Shown piece by piece: positions 46,633-58,108 of a DNA stretch of 64,000 nucleotides (positions are counted from its first letter, which is position 1; the number at the start of each line of letters is the position of its first letter). The stretch comes from Ailurus styani (lineage: Eukaryota; Chordata; Mammalia; Carnivora; Ailuridae). A program made the translations under genes and the position numbers. Below the pieces are notes generated by a model. That model did not search any database. It was given only the letters and a program-made list of their open reading frames with translations, and was not told the DNA's origin. Location of the stretch: assembly GCA_002007465.1 (NCBI GenBank), contig LNAC01000036.1, positions 1,810,881 through 1,874,880 of the forward strand. The letters are read 5' to 3'.

Positions 46633-47645
46633 AACCGCAGTAACTACAACAACAATAAAACACAACTACATTTCCAATCCATGAAGGAAACACTGTCAGA
46701 ACTAAAGCATGTAAAGTGAGAAAGACAAATCCAGAAGCATAGTCAGAGATTTTAGCATCTCTCTCTCAGCAATGAAGAACAATAGAGAAAAACATCAGGA
46801 AAATATACAAGATCTAAATCACACAATAAACTACCCTGATCTAATAGACCAAGCAGACATGGAACATTCAACCAATTAGAACATTCACATGCCACAAAGT
46901 AAGCGTCACTAGATTTCAAAATATGTATTCTCACCAAATATATATTCTAGGACCACAACAGAACTGAAATTCAAATTAGTAATACAAAATCCAGGCAATT
47001 CCCATATTAAATATTATTTTTCTAAATAACCCAGAGGCCAAGAAGAAATTTAGTGAAGAAATTAGAAAATATTCCAAGTTGGATGACAATACAAAAACAT
47101 AAGTATTTGAGTGATTCAGCTAAAGGAGCTGTAAGAGGGAATTTTATAACTCTAAATAGCTATACAAAAAAAGACACAGGCCTAAAATCAAGTCTGTTCT
47201 CCAATTTAAGAAGCCTGAAACTTAAACAAAAAGAACAAAACACAAAGAAAAATGATCAAGATAAAAGCAGAAATCAATGAAATGGAAAATACACAATAGA
47301 AAAATTAATTTAGAAAAAAATTACTAATTGTCATTATGGTGAGTTCTATCAAATATTCAAGGAAGAAGTAAGACCGACATTACACACCTTCAGATAACAG
47401 AACACTTTCACTTACTGAACAAGGCCAGTAAGCCAGTATCTCCCATAAAAATAGATGCAAAAATCTTTAATAGAACTTTAAAAACAGGAATAGAGATGGA
47501 ATGAACTGTACATCATCATCAAGTAGGGTTTACCCTAAAAATGCAAGTTTGTTTCAGTATTCAAAAACCAATTATTTTAGACCACCACACTAACAAGATA
47601 GAAGAGAAAATTATGTGAACATATTAACGGATAAATAAAGTATCA

Positions 47646-47870
47646 GGGTCGCCTGGGTGGCACAGTCAGTTAAGCACCTAACTCTAGGTTTCAGCTCAGG
47701 TCGTGATCTCAGAGTCTTGAGACTGAAGTCCCTGTCAGGCTCTGCATTCAGCACAGAGTCTGCTTGAGATTCTCTCTTCCTCTCCCTCCGCCCCTCCCAC
47801 TTGTACTCAAACTGCATGCACACGTGCACTCTCTCTCTCTCTCTAAAAAATAAATTAATCTTTAAAAAAA
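47646..47870 (+). mobile_element. CAN-SINE inside the L1M
   Basis: GGGTCGCCTGGGTGGCACAGTC, TCAGCTCAGGTCGTGATCTC, AGCACAGAGTCTGCTTGAG, CATGCACACGTGCACTCTC and AAAAATAAATTAATC. AAAGTAT occurs on both sides as a short possible target duplication. Older subfamily. Confidence 0.93.
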
Positions 47871-48412
47871 GTATTTGATGAAATTCAACACCAAAATAAA
47901 ACCTTTTGACAAACTAGAAATAATGAAAATCTATCAATTTAACAAAGAGCATATATGAAAAACCTACAGACAAAATCATATGTAGTAAAGACCAAATGCT
48001 TAACCCCCTGAAATTGAGATTAAGAATGTCCACTCTTAAAACTTCTAATATTGTTAGCAAATTCAATAATTCAGGAAAAAGAAATAAAGTGCATAAATAT
48101 TGGAAAATAGAAAATAAAACATAATTGTCAACGAAATATCATATGCAATGTATAGGAAACTGATAGACAAATTAATCTATAAAGGCTATGGGATACAAAA
48201 TATACATACAAATATCTATCATTTATATACTAGCAATAAATAGCTGGAAATGAACAAGTTTTAAATATTTACAATAAAGTAAAAAAGAAGTAAAAATTAA
48301 TTTACCCCAAATTTTGAAATCTTCTGTACTAAAAACTAAAAGAGAAAACTAAGGTTAAAAAAAAAACGCTGAAAAAATTTTAAGAAGTCAAAATAAATTA
48401 AGAAATAACCCT

Positions 48413-48605
48413 GCGGCACCTGGGTTGCTCAGTGGGTTAAGGCTCTGCCTTCGGCTCAGGTCATGATCTCAGGGTCCTGGGATCAAGCCCCTCATTAGGC
48501 TCTCTGCTTGGCGGGGAACCTACTTCCTTCTCTCTCTCTGCCTGCCTCTCTGCCTACTTGTGATCTCTTTGTCAAATAAATAAATAAATAAAATCTTAAA
48601 AAAAA
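48413..48605 (+). mobile_element. CAN-SINE inside the L1M
   Basis: GCGGCACCTGGGTTGCTCAGTG, GGTTAAGGCTCTGCCTTCGG, GGGATCAAGCCCCTCATTAGG, (CT)n and AAATAAATAAATAAATAAAATC. AAGAAATAACCC before and AAGAAATATCCC after are a near-perfect target duplication. Confidence 0.95.
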
Positions 48606-48944
48606 AGAAGAAATATCCCATATGTAGGGTATCAAAGATTTAATACTAAGATATGCATTCACCCCACATTGATCTATAGCTTCAATGAAATCCCACTTAA
48701 CGCCCCAGGAAGCATTTTTGTAGAAATTGCCAAATGGATTCTAAAATTTTTATACAGAAAAAATTTTATACTAGAATAGGCAAAAGTAGTTTGGGGAAAA
48801 GAAAAAAGACACCATTAGATGGTTTACACTCCCTAATTTCACTAGTCATTGCAAAACTACAGTAATCAAGACAACATGGAATTAGCGTAAGGACAGATAT
48901 ACAGATAAATGTAACAGAACCACCCATATATAGTCAGTTGGCTT

Positions 48945-49738
48945 TTTCAAACTCTTTACAGAGATACCTTAACTATTTAAATCATTTAATTCATTTATTT
49001 AAATTGTAAAATTAAATGAGTTTTAGTATATTCACAGAATTATGCAATCATTAACACAATTAATTTTAGAACATTTTCATCACCCCAAAAACAAGTCCTA
49101 TACAATTAGCAAACCTTCCCCCTTTGACCCAATATCCCTCCTCCCAGCCCTAGTCAATCATTAATCTACTTTCTGTCTCTATATATAGAGTTGCCTATTC
49201 TGGAGAGAAATGGAATCATACAATATGTGATAACTAGCTTCTTTTATGCAGTACGGTGTTTTCAAAATTTATCCATGTTATAGCATGTATACTTATCCCT
49301 TTTTATAGCCAAATAATATGCTACTGTAAGGATATATTTTCTTTGTCCCTGTATCAGTTGAGGGACATTTGAATTTTTCCCCCCATTCTTTGGCTATTAT
49401 GAATAATGGATATTATAAACAATCCTGTATACATTTTTATATGTATGTATTTATTTTTCTTGGGTATATAGCTAGGTATAGAATTGCTTGATCATACATT
49501 AACTCTGTGCATAAATTTTTGAGGAGTTTGAAGATTTTCTAAAGCAGCTACATCATTTTACATTCTCAACATTAGTATATGGAAGTTCTACTTTCTCCAC
49601 ATTCTCACCAAAACTTATGTGTTTTATTATTATTGATATTATTATTATTATTATAGCCATCGGAGTGGGTATGAAGTAGCATCTCATTATGGTTTTCATT
49701 TGCATTTCCTCAACGACTGATTGACAACGTTGTTTTCT
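48945..49738 (-). mobile_element. Antisense L1M inserted in the sense L1M
   Basis: On the plus strand this reads as a reversed L1M end: 3' UTR first (AATTAAATGAGTTTTAGTATATTC; ACCCCAAAAACAAGTCC), then reversed ORF2 end (CATACAATATGTGATAAC; TATCCATGTTATAGCATG; ATTCTTTGGCTATTATGAATAATGG; TTGCATTTCCTCAACGACTG). The sense ORF2 text on its two sides joins up when it is removed. An (ATT)n array at 49625-49657 lies within. Confidence 0.75.
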
Positions 49739-49916
49739 GACAAAGGTAACTGAACACGTAAAAGGCAGACTTTGAAAATTTGTACTAAAACAACTATTTT
49801 TTCGTAAATAAGCACATACACAAACAAGACCCTGATATCACACCAGGAAAAAATTTTTACTTGAAAAGGACCATAGATGTAAATGTAAAATCTAAAATTA
49901 TAAAGGTTTTGAAGAT

Positions 49917-49986
49917 TCCAGGACCCTGGGATCATGACCTGAGCCAAAGGCAGACGCTTAACTGACTGAGCCACCCAGGTGTCCCC
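49917..49986 (-). mobile_element. Truncated CAN-SINE, antisense
   Basis: Only the tRNA-like head is left: TTCCAGGACCCTGGGATCATG, ACCTGAGCCAAAGGCAGACGC, TTAACTGACTGAGCCACCC, AGGTGTCCCC. The tail and CT-rich body are missing. Confidence 0.9.
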
Positions 49987-50985
49987 ATTTGTAATTTTAA
50001 AAAAGTATTATCAAACCATTATCTAAAATGTTTGTGGCAATTCGAACACACTCCCACAGCAATGGGTGAGGGGACATATCCTATACTCACATGTCCTCTG
50101 CTGTTTTTATTCCAAGCCAATAAACAAATTTGTATCTATCATGTCCACCCCTCCAAACCCACTGCCTGTCTTCCTTCGTCCGAGGCAAATGTGACCAGGT
50201 CACAGCTGGCCTGTGATAAGCCACCCCGGAAACACAGGGCTGGGCTCTGAGCAGAGTCAGTGCGCCAGGGCCCACGGTGCAGGAACAACAGAGGCCGGCT
50301 TTCCTCCACTCTAGCAGCTCATGTATTTACCGCTTTCCACATGTCTGAGCTAATGACTCTGCTGATGTGGAGCAGAGGATTACACTAAGCCACTCTTTGT
50401 AATGCTCGCTTGACTGAGGATGAACTCAGGATGAAATGATGTTTGTAATGTTCTTGCAGGAATCGCAAGCCACTGAATTTGTCAAGTATTTATATTGGGC
50501 AACCAGCATCTGTCTGTCTCTCCGTTCATATCTATCTATAAAACCCTGTCCTTTTGTCCCACAGTATTTTCAAAGGCTTACAGATACGACCCATAATCAG
50601 ATAGGACATAATCTCACTCAGAGCCATGGAACAAGATTCCAAATGAGGCTGTTGATACTATTTATTGATTTCACAGGGTTTACATGCAATGTGTTCATCA
50701 TCAGCCACAGATAGTGTTTAAATGCTCCTTGTTCCCTTTTCTCTTTTCATGTTCTACTCTACTTCCCTCAAAGACCCTAACTTAACTTGAGAGGCTATTA
50801 CTTATCATTGAGATTGTCAGGATTCATCCTGGCTCCGTTCTATGATGGCAACAGTTGATTTAGTGAGGACCATCTGCCAACCTCTACCCTGCTAATAATA
50901 AAAATCACTCTCTATAGAAATCTTAAATAGCCACTATTCTAAAACCCCTTTCTGTATCAGGACAGAAATGAGCAGGAACCAAGGT
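49987..50985. other. Unique sequence, nothing recognised
   Basis: No repeat family. Frames of 72 and 92 codons have no domain signature. Confidence 0.4.
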
Positions 50986-51050
50986 GGGGGGGGGGGGGGG
51001 ANNNNNNNNNNNNNNNNNNNNNNNNNNNNNNNNNNNNNGGGGGGGGGGGA
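50986..51050. other. 37-N gap inside a G homopolymer
   Basis: Fifteen G and one A precede 37 N (51002-51038), and eleven G follow before AGGAAGGGG. The true length and content between the G runs are unknown. A frame reading across the gap on the minus strand as poly-Pro is an artefact. Confidence 0.98.
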
Positions 51051-52445
51051 GGAAGGGGACAGAAAACCATAGCTGTTAGCTGTATGTATGTGGATAAAAA
51101 AGCTATAGTCTCCCATCTTGAGGAGCTCAACCTCTTGCAAGGTCAGAGGCATACACAACTCCCTCAAATAATACACGCTAGAATTGGACAAGGTTGAAAG
51201 AAAGGCGTAAGAAACACCAGGTAATTTGGTAGCACAGGGAACAAGGTATCTTGCTTTACCTAGAGATGGGTTCATAGAGAGGCTGAGCCTTCCAAGATTT
51301 GGTAAGACAGCTAAAGGCCAAGCAGATATCAGTAAAACCACAAAGACCATAATGAGTATGGCACTCGGAATCCAGTACCACTTTATAACGGTCAACTGGA
51401 GTAATTTGAACCAAGTTCTAAATTTAGAATTAAAAGACTCATGTCCAGACTCCACTGGAAAGAACCAGAGGATATTTTATGAAGATAAGCATGAGGACAT
51501 TTTTCAGTTTGTCATTATTCCTCATTTTGTAGCTCAAGCCCCAGTGCACACACTGAATCTCAATATTTCCAAAGGTCTCTACACACACAAGAGAATGATG
51601 GTCGATTTACAGTCAGGGAAATAAGCCACTTGGGACGTACTCAGAGAGTGGCAATTCTGGGCATTGTTAATTCTGACCCTGTGGCCAGAAAGTCCGAGGA
51701 CACCAACACAGGCCTAACCGACCCTTCCAGCTCAAAACCTGCAGAGGATTATCTTCCTAATGATCAGGGCCCCTATGAGCCCTTGATTTCATGTACACTT
51801 GGGAAGGTGCCCGGAGGCCTGGCCTGATAAACCCGGCTCTCTCTGTCCTGAGCAAACAGAGGAGGGTTATGGCAGGTGACAGGTCCAGTTGCGGCTAATG
51901 CCAATAAAAGGACACATCTCACTTTCCTTACAATTAAAGCCAGTGGGCCCCTCTTGTTGACAATGCATTGGTTAAAAAATGAAAAAAACAAAACCAACCA
52001 AACAAAAAAATAAAGAATATACAGAAAAGTGAAGAGAACTGTCATCTGCAGAAGGACCTCTGCTAAAGGACCTTGCTTTTTTGGGTAACTAATGGACAAA
52101 TGTGTTTGCACAAATCAAGTGTGAACTCAGCATTTTGCCCCAGATAATTTAAAGGACAGGGAGTGGGAACCATTGTTAAACACTGATAGACAAGCTCACA
52201 GAAATTCTAGGGGGGAAAAAAGTCTGAACACAGCATTTGTTTCAGGTTCAAGCTGTAATTGCCAATATAGAGAATGCATAGGAGATAATGGGTTTGGAAG
52301 TGCAGAGAGACTGGACAGGTATAGATTCATAGATCTAGTCCTTGGGACACCCCGTATGTTCACTCGTCTCACCCAGTATTTGACCTTGTTTTTCCATTAA
52401 CCCACTAAAAAGTCTGACCATTCATTTTCCACTTGTTTTACTTTA

Positions 52446-52448
<3 letters not shown>
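51051..52448. other. Unique sequence, nothing coding supported
   Basis: Two consecutive plus-strand frames (132 codons at 51226-51624 and 65 codons at 51630-51827) have no recognisable domain. A repeat-free block at 51.78-51.99 kb is noted in the findings. Confidence 0.4.
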
Positions 52449-52488
<40 letters not shown>

Positions 52489-52511
52489 CACGCACGTGTG
52501 TGTGTACACAC
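52449..52511. repeat. (GT)n microsatellite with GC-alternating core
   Basis: TGTGTTTGTG and about fourteen GT units, then GGGCACGCACG, then GTGTGTGTGTACACACC. Confidence 0.97.
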
Positions 52512-52659
52512 CTGTAAGCCATGAGTATGTACATTTGAATGTGTGTGTCACATTGCAGATATTAAGAAGGGATCTTTATGTTCTTTCTTCCCAGTAAAAT
52601 CAAAATCACTTTCCCATACATGGCATTTAGACACTACCCTGGACCTTGAAAAAAAGAAT

Positions 52660-52711
52660 GGATATATATATATATGTGTGTGTGTATATATATATATATA
52701 AATATATATCC
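52660..52711. repeat. (AT)n/(GT)n/(AT)n compound microsatellite
   Basis: An ATATAT array, a GTGTGTGTGT core, and a second TATATA array form a nearly uninterrupted alternating tract. Confidence 0.97.
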
Positions 52712-53410
52712 AACACTGTTTTAATCAGAGAACTTCAGAATGGAAAAAAAAAATAAAGAAATTACCCAGTCGTGCCACATCTCAGATGAGTTACTGAAAG
52801 ACAAACCCCCCAAACTGGTGGCAACTATAGGACTAAGAACTAAGCAGGATCTATTATTTCTCAGAGAGACATCTTATTGCCACCTCATTCTTTCTGTCCT
52901 ATGTCCATCCATGCATTCAGAGTATTTAACTGCCCACACTATACACATTATAACAAGTACTGTAAAATACATTTTGGGTATAAAAAAAAATCAATAAAGT
53001 AAAAATCAATAAGGATCCCAGTCCTCAAAAATTTCAGTCCCCAATTAAGCACACGAAACTAACAGTTACAGTACACCATAGTGCATGAGGGTCACAGTAA
53101 ATCTTGTTTCTCACAGTAACTCACTCCAGCAGAAAATGTAATTCCACAAAAAAGAATGCACAGAGATCAAAGGCAGCTGTAATTAAAAATCATGAGAAAC
53201 AAATGCCCGTCATTGATTATAATGGTATTTACTATCCATTATAGGCAAAACAAAACCATTAAAAATAATTGAAGTTCAAAAGTTCTACACTTTTTATGTA
53301 TCATGCCTCTGAATATTTTTGGCAACAGTACTTATATTTTTACTTTGGGAGTGCGCTTTATTTTTGAGGCATGTTTTTTTTCCTGTGTAATATAACAAGT
53401 AGAGGCTTAG
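52712..53410. other. Unique AT-rich sequence, nothing recognised
   Basis: An 85-codon frame at 52740-52997 has no recognisable domain. Confidence 0.4.
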
Positions 53411-53898
53411 TATCTGTGGTAGGCAGAATAACGGCCCACATCCTAATCCCCAGGAATTGTGAACACATTACATTCTGTGGCGAAGAGGAATTAAGGTTTC
53501 AAGCTATCAACTGATTTAAAATTGTGAGTATCTGGGATTATCTGGGTGGGCCCAGTATAACCACAAGGATGCCCAAATGTAGACAAGGGAGGCAGAAAAG
53601 CCAGTGTCAAGTAGTTTAACCTAAGACTTGACTAAGCTATTGTTGGCTTTGAAGATGGAAGGCAAATAGAAGCCAAGGAATATAGCCAACCTCTGCAAGA
53701 AGCTGGAAAATGTAAGGAAACAGATTCTCTCCTACAGCCTCCAGAAGGAATGTGGCCATGCCAACACCTTGCCTTTAACCCAGTGAGACTGACTGTAGAC
53801 TTAAGACTTCCAGAACTACAACAAAATAAGTTTATATGGTCTTAAGCCACCTAGTTTGTGGCCATTTGTTTCAGTAGCAATAGGAAGCTCCTAAAACT
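53411..53898 (+). mobile_element. MLT1 MaLR LTR, nearly complete
   Basis: TGTGGTAGGCAGAATAACGG, ATCCTAATCCCCAGGAATTG, GGATTATCTGGGTGGGCCC, GCTTTGAAGATGGAAGG, CAGATTCTCTCCTACAGCC, TCCAGAAGGAATGTGGCC, TTTAACCCAGTGAGACTGAC, ACTTCCAGAACTACAAC and GTCTTAAGCCACC cover the LTR end to end. No second LTR or internal region is next to it: a solo LTR. Confidence 0.9.
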
Positions 53899-54907
53899 TC
53901 CAATGTTCTTCCCAAGGTGATCAAGGCAGTTGTCCCAAAGAAATGAATCCATTCCCTTTCTCACCTTCTCTGCCCCTCCCCAATACTCTCACCCCCATTT
54001 TTCTCCTTCTCTCCCAGAAATACTTGAAAACTCTCTCCATCCTACCCTGCCTTATTTTATTTGCCTCCTTCACCCCATTCCCATATCTCTTCTACTATTT
54101 ATATTCCATTCAAATCAGCAAAATCTGCCTCGGATCCTCTCAGTTTTCCCTCTCTCCCATTCTCTTAAAAAGTCCCACAAAGAAAGACCAAATAATCCTT
54201 AGTACGAGGAAGGCAAGAAATTTTATTTCTACTTATATGTCTATTTCTCTTGTCAAATTTTCTCAAGAAACTTATTTAAAATAGGGAATCATCGTGGTGA
54301 AGTAGGGACCACGTAAAGTAAAGTAGGTTACAACTACTTTATAAATTATTCCTAATAATAGAGAAAATATCCAAACGTCAAAGCTAAATGAAAACAACTT
54401 TGTTCAGGTCCAATACCTTGAAATCAACCTTTTCAATACTTAATCGAAATTCTTTCTATTCGCCACATAAGATTTATATTAAAGAACAAAAGATATGGAA
54501 ACAAATATAAAAAGATTGAGAGAAACCATCCCAGTTTTGTAAATAATGCAGTTTGAATATACTTGAATTAGCTATTCACTTGAATTTATCAAAATGCAGT
54601 ATTCATCTAAGCTGAAAACTAATCCTGTTTCAAACATGGCTCAATGTGCACTGAAAAAAAAAAAGATGACTCTGAGTATGTGGAAGCCCATCTGAATATG
54701 CATTCAATATAAACTAATAGCAGCTGGGAAATAAAATGCTTTGGATGCAGATGGGCAAGTGCTCTATAGAAAACATTTTTATCTTTTTTTAATAAAGGGT
54801 TTTTTTCCCTCACTTTAATACAGACATAATCATAAAGAAAATTGCGAAGAATTCACTGCAAAGTACATTCTTAGAAAAACCCATCAAGTTTTTAAATCCC
54901 CTCTCAT
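53899..54907. other. Unique sequence with C/T-rich start
   Basis: From 53940 to 54200 the plus strand is pyrimidine-rich, giving overlapping frames of 90 and 113 codons without protein character. Nothing else recognised. Confidence 0.4.
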
Positions 54908-54951
54908 TGTGTGCGTGTGTACCTGTCTGTGTATGTGTGTGTGTACGTGTT
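54908..54951. repeat. Imperfect (GT)n
   Basis: TGTGTGCGTGTGTACC, then CTGTGTATGTGTGTGTGTACGTG. Interrupted and so likely less variable. Confidence 0.9.
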
Positions 54952-55429
54952 TTCTACCAAGGACATATTACACCCAGCACCGATAGGTTAGGTTGTAAAA
55001 GTTTATTTCCAAGCAGTCACTTGAGAATAAAAGTATTGTTCTCCATAACTTGATTTCTTAGCTGGCAAACTACAAGTATATTTAACCCATAAACCACTAA
55101 AAGAGCAGACTTTGTCCAAGAGAATAAAGGAGAATGGGAACAAATAGCAGAATTAGTAAGTATTTTGCTTTCTGGTTTATGCTTTTAAAAGTGAGGAACA
55201 TCCTAGATCCCCCATATTTGAAAACCCGTGAGTAACATTTATTAGTATTCCATACTTGCAATGCTAGAGATAATAGTGAAGGAAACTCCTTGCATGTTCA
55301 AGAAATGTAATACTCCAATTCCATAACTTTAACTCTTCCCACAATAACCTTGTCAGAACAAAGCAAGAGCTCACCATAGTCAGGAAGATCCTACAAATCC
55401 TCCATGAATTTACTTATTCCTCCAATATA
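54952..55429. other. Unique sequence, nothing recognised
   Basis: No repeat or exon signal. Confidence 0.4.
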
Positions 55430-55700
55430 ACTTATCAAGTGCCAACTAAGCATCAAGCATCCTGTTGACAGTTTCCTCACAATTGCCTTGTGTTATCCCC
55501 ATTTTACAGATGTGGAAAGTGAGACTCAGCATTTTAGTAGCATAGATGACTTTCTATGTGAGTCTGAGAATATGTTCCACCTCACTTAACCCTCACAACC
55601 ATGTTAGGAGGCCATTCCTTCTATTACCCTTATTATACTAAAGAACAAAGAGTTGCAGAATTTAAGAAACTGGCCAGAAGTTACATGGCATTTTTTATAA
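55430..55700 (+). mobile_element. Two MIR-like fragments in tandem
   Basis: First: ATCAAGTGCCAACTAAGCATC, TTATCCCCATTTTACAGATG, TGGAAAGTGAGACTCAGC. Second: CACTTAACCCTCACAACC, ATGTTAGGAGGCCATTCC and AAGAAACTGGCCAGAAGTTAC. Both read like MIR in the same direction, which is unusual enough to note, or one MIR and one L2-like piece. Confidence 0.55.
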
Positions 55701-57124
55701 CATAGCCCAGAGTCACTCCTCGGTTTTTTTGATGCCTCATCCCAAGCTTGTAATCTCTATTTAGGTGATTTATCAGTCATGGAAAAAGACTAAGAAATGA
55801 AGTCGGGGTTTCAAACTGCAGGTCTTACCCCAAAGCCTAAATGGTCAATTTAGTGAAGAACATATGTAACCCAATAATGATGATGCAATAGGAAAGGTGC
55901 CATAATCAAGGCGTGAGAGGTTAAAGCAGGGTAGGCTTAGTGAAACAAGCTTATTGAGCTGAGCTTTCTCAAGATGAAAGTAAGTTAAACAGCAGACAAG
56001 TAGAAGGGATGACATTTCAGAAGAGGAAAGATGGGTCCCAGCAGCACAAGTACGTGTAAGTGGCCTATGTCTTCAGGGAACTACAAGACTGCAACATAAC
56101 ACCAACATCAAATCCACACTTGGAAACCATGCAAAGTTAGACTGGAAATTTCAGAGCAGATCAGTTGTCCTCTCTTCTTGCTGTGAAAGGAATAGCCAGG
56201 TTCACCCATAAGAGCCAACAGTTCCCCACCTTCATTTTAGAGCACGTTTTGGAGGAAGGAGAAGTCCCAATTGTGCAAGGGAGTGAGCCTCAGCTTTCAT
56301 CTGCTGGCACGGTCATGTATAAGCACTAGATGCTGAACCTGAAGAGCACCTACGAGGCAAGATCAACTTTCTCAGAAATGTGCTGGATTGTCAAAGACAG
56401 ACTTGATTGGCTCACATGAAAATTGTCAATTTAGCAAGAACACATTTATGGACAGAAAACCTAGTTCTGCTCACTGACGCATGTGCGAGATGAGACGCTG
56501 GCAGTGGAATTGTGTATTTATGATAATTTTGCTATTGCAGGGCCACAGAGGCCATCTACCAGGGAGTTGCAGTAATTAGATGAGGAAAGTGATTGTTCCA
56601 TAAAACTCAGCTAAAATGTTACAGTGGAGCAGAGAGAAATGAAGAATAAAGAGTATTTCCCAAATCAGAAAAGATTGTTTTATTGTCTATTTTACAAGCA
56701 TAGTTAGGATGTTAAATTGGAAGCAAATCTAGCTGGAAAGCAGTAACATTCCAGATTTGGCCATCAAATTAATTCTGTTGTAATGAAATGTGAAATTTGA
56801 CTGAAATGAAGAAGAATTGGATTTAGGCTGCCTATGCTGGTGGCTTTCAATTATAACATAACATAATCCACAGCCTTTTGTTAAACATAAAGATAAATGC
56901 TGAGCAAACAGAGGCAACTGCTGAACAAGAAACATAAAAAGAGTTGCCAATCTAGAGATGTACAAGGCTTACCTGGGTGGTCGTCAGAAAGATGAGGTTA
57001 TCAGAAGACATCATTTCCAATGTCATTTACAGCAAAGCTCTGAATGACTGCAGCCATAAATTTAGGTCCTAAGAGGGACTAACCTGTCTTAGAATGCTGT
57101 TAAGGATTAAAGTTGGCAAACGGT
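55701..57124. other. Mostly unique sequence
   Basis: A decayed repeat like the one near 40.2 kb may lie at 55940-56060 (GAGCTGAGCTTTCTCAAGATG; GACATTTCAGAAGAGG). The 56.1-56.65 kb block is repeat-free and discussed in findings. No coding signal. Confidence 0.4.
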
Positions 57125-58108
57125 TTACTTCTTTTTCTTTTTTTATTGTGTTATGTTAGTCACCATACAGTACATCATTAGTTTTTGATGTAGTGTTCCA
57201 TGACTCATTGTTTGCATATAACACCCAGTGCTCCATGCAATCCATGCCCACCTTAATACCTGTCACTGAGCTAACCCATCTGCCCACCCCCACTCCCTTC
57301 TAAAACCTCTGTTTCCTGGAGTCCATAGTCTCTTGTGGTTCATCTCCCACTCTAATTTCTCCCCCTTCATTTTTCCCTTCCTTCTTCTAATGTCTTCTAT
57401 CTTATTCCTTATGTTCCACAAGTCAAACCATATGACAATTGACTTGTATCTGCTTAAGCATAATCTCCTCCAGACCCACCCATGTTGATACAAAAGCTGG
57501 GTATTCATCCTTTCTCATGGCCAAGTAATATTCCATTGTGTACATGGACCACATTTTCTTTATCCATTCGTCTGCTGAAGGCCATCTCAGCTCTTTCCAC
57601 ATTTTGGCTATTGTGGACATTGCTGCAATGAACACTGGGGTGCATATGACCCCATATGCATATGACCCTACTTTTCACTACACCTTTATCTTTGGGGTCA
57701 ATACTCAGTAGTGCAATTGCTGGGTCATCGGGCAGCTCTATTTTCCCCTGTTTTCCAAAGTGGCTGCACTAAATTTGCACTCCCACCAACAGTGTAAGGG
57801 GGTTCCCCTTTCTCCACAATTTCTCCAACATTTGTTGTTTCTTGCCTTGTCGATTTCTGTCCTTCTAACTGGTGTAAGGTGGTGTCTCCATGTGGTTTTG
57901 ATTTGAATTTCCCTGATGGCTAATGATGATGAAAGCTTTTTCATGTGTCTGTTAGCCATCTGTAGTTCTTTGGAGAAGTGTCTGCTCATGTCTTCTGCCC
58001 ATTTTTTGACTTGATTATCTGTGTTTTGCATGTTGAGTTTGAGACGTTCTATACAGATCTTGCATATCAGCCCCTTGTCTGTAGTGTCGTTTGCAAATAT
58101 CTTAAGTT
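57125..58108 (-). mobile_element. 5'-truncated L1, antisense, ORF2 C-terminus plus 3' UTR
   Basis: On the minus strand the right part encodes ORF2: [20 protein letters not shown], then [21 protein letters not shown] and TTWRHHLTPVRRTEIDKARNN, later FIAAMSTIAKM, SADEWIKKMW and YTMEYYLAMRKDE. The left part is the carnivoran L1 3' UTR (AACACCCAGTGCTCCATGC). The ORF2 pieces are in different frames, so it is dead, but the text is close to the family and therefore not very old. Confidence 0.92.

Larger units (their letters stand above)
46438..49916 (+). mobile_element. Ancient sense L1M ORF2, interrupted four times
   Basis: Sense ORF2 text can be followed from the endonuclease (GGACATTATATAATGATAAAAGG at the left; ATTTTAGCATCTCTCTCTCAGC; TCTAGGACCACAACAGAACTG) through the linker (AGCAGAAATCAATGAAATGG) and the reverse transcriptase to its later part (GGATACAAAATATACATAC; CTACAGTAATCAAGACAACATGG). 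The text ends at GTCAGTTGGCTTTTT near 48944, resumes at GACAAAGGTAACTGAAC near 49739, and runs to TTTTACTTGAAAAGGACCATAG and AAAATCTAAAATTATAAAGG. Three SINEs and one antisense L1 sit inside it. No open frame of meaningful length remains. Confidence 0.75.

Noticed and set aside
48945..49738. Twin priming for the antisense L1 within the sense L1
   Set aside because: The sense ORF2 resumes on the far side at the point where it stopped, so this is a separate insertion.
50934..51455. 173-codon minus-strand frame with a poly-Pro segment
   Set aside because: It reads through a 37-N gap and poly-G; its continuity is not real.
51226..51827. Two consecutive plus-strand frames of 132 and 65 codons
   Set aside because: No recognisable motif, no splice or polyadenylation context, and the length is within chance for this composition.
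57423..58031. Frames encoding reverse transcriptase-like peptides
   Set aside because: Remnants of L1 ORF2 in different frames of a truncated element, not a host gene.
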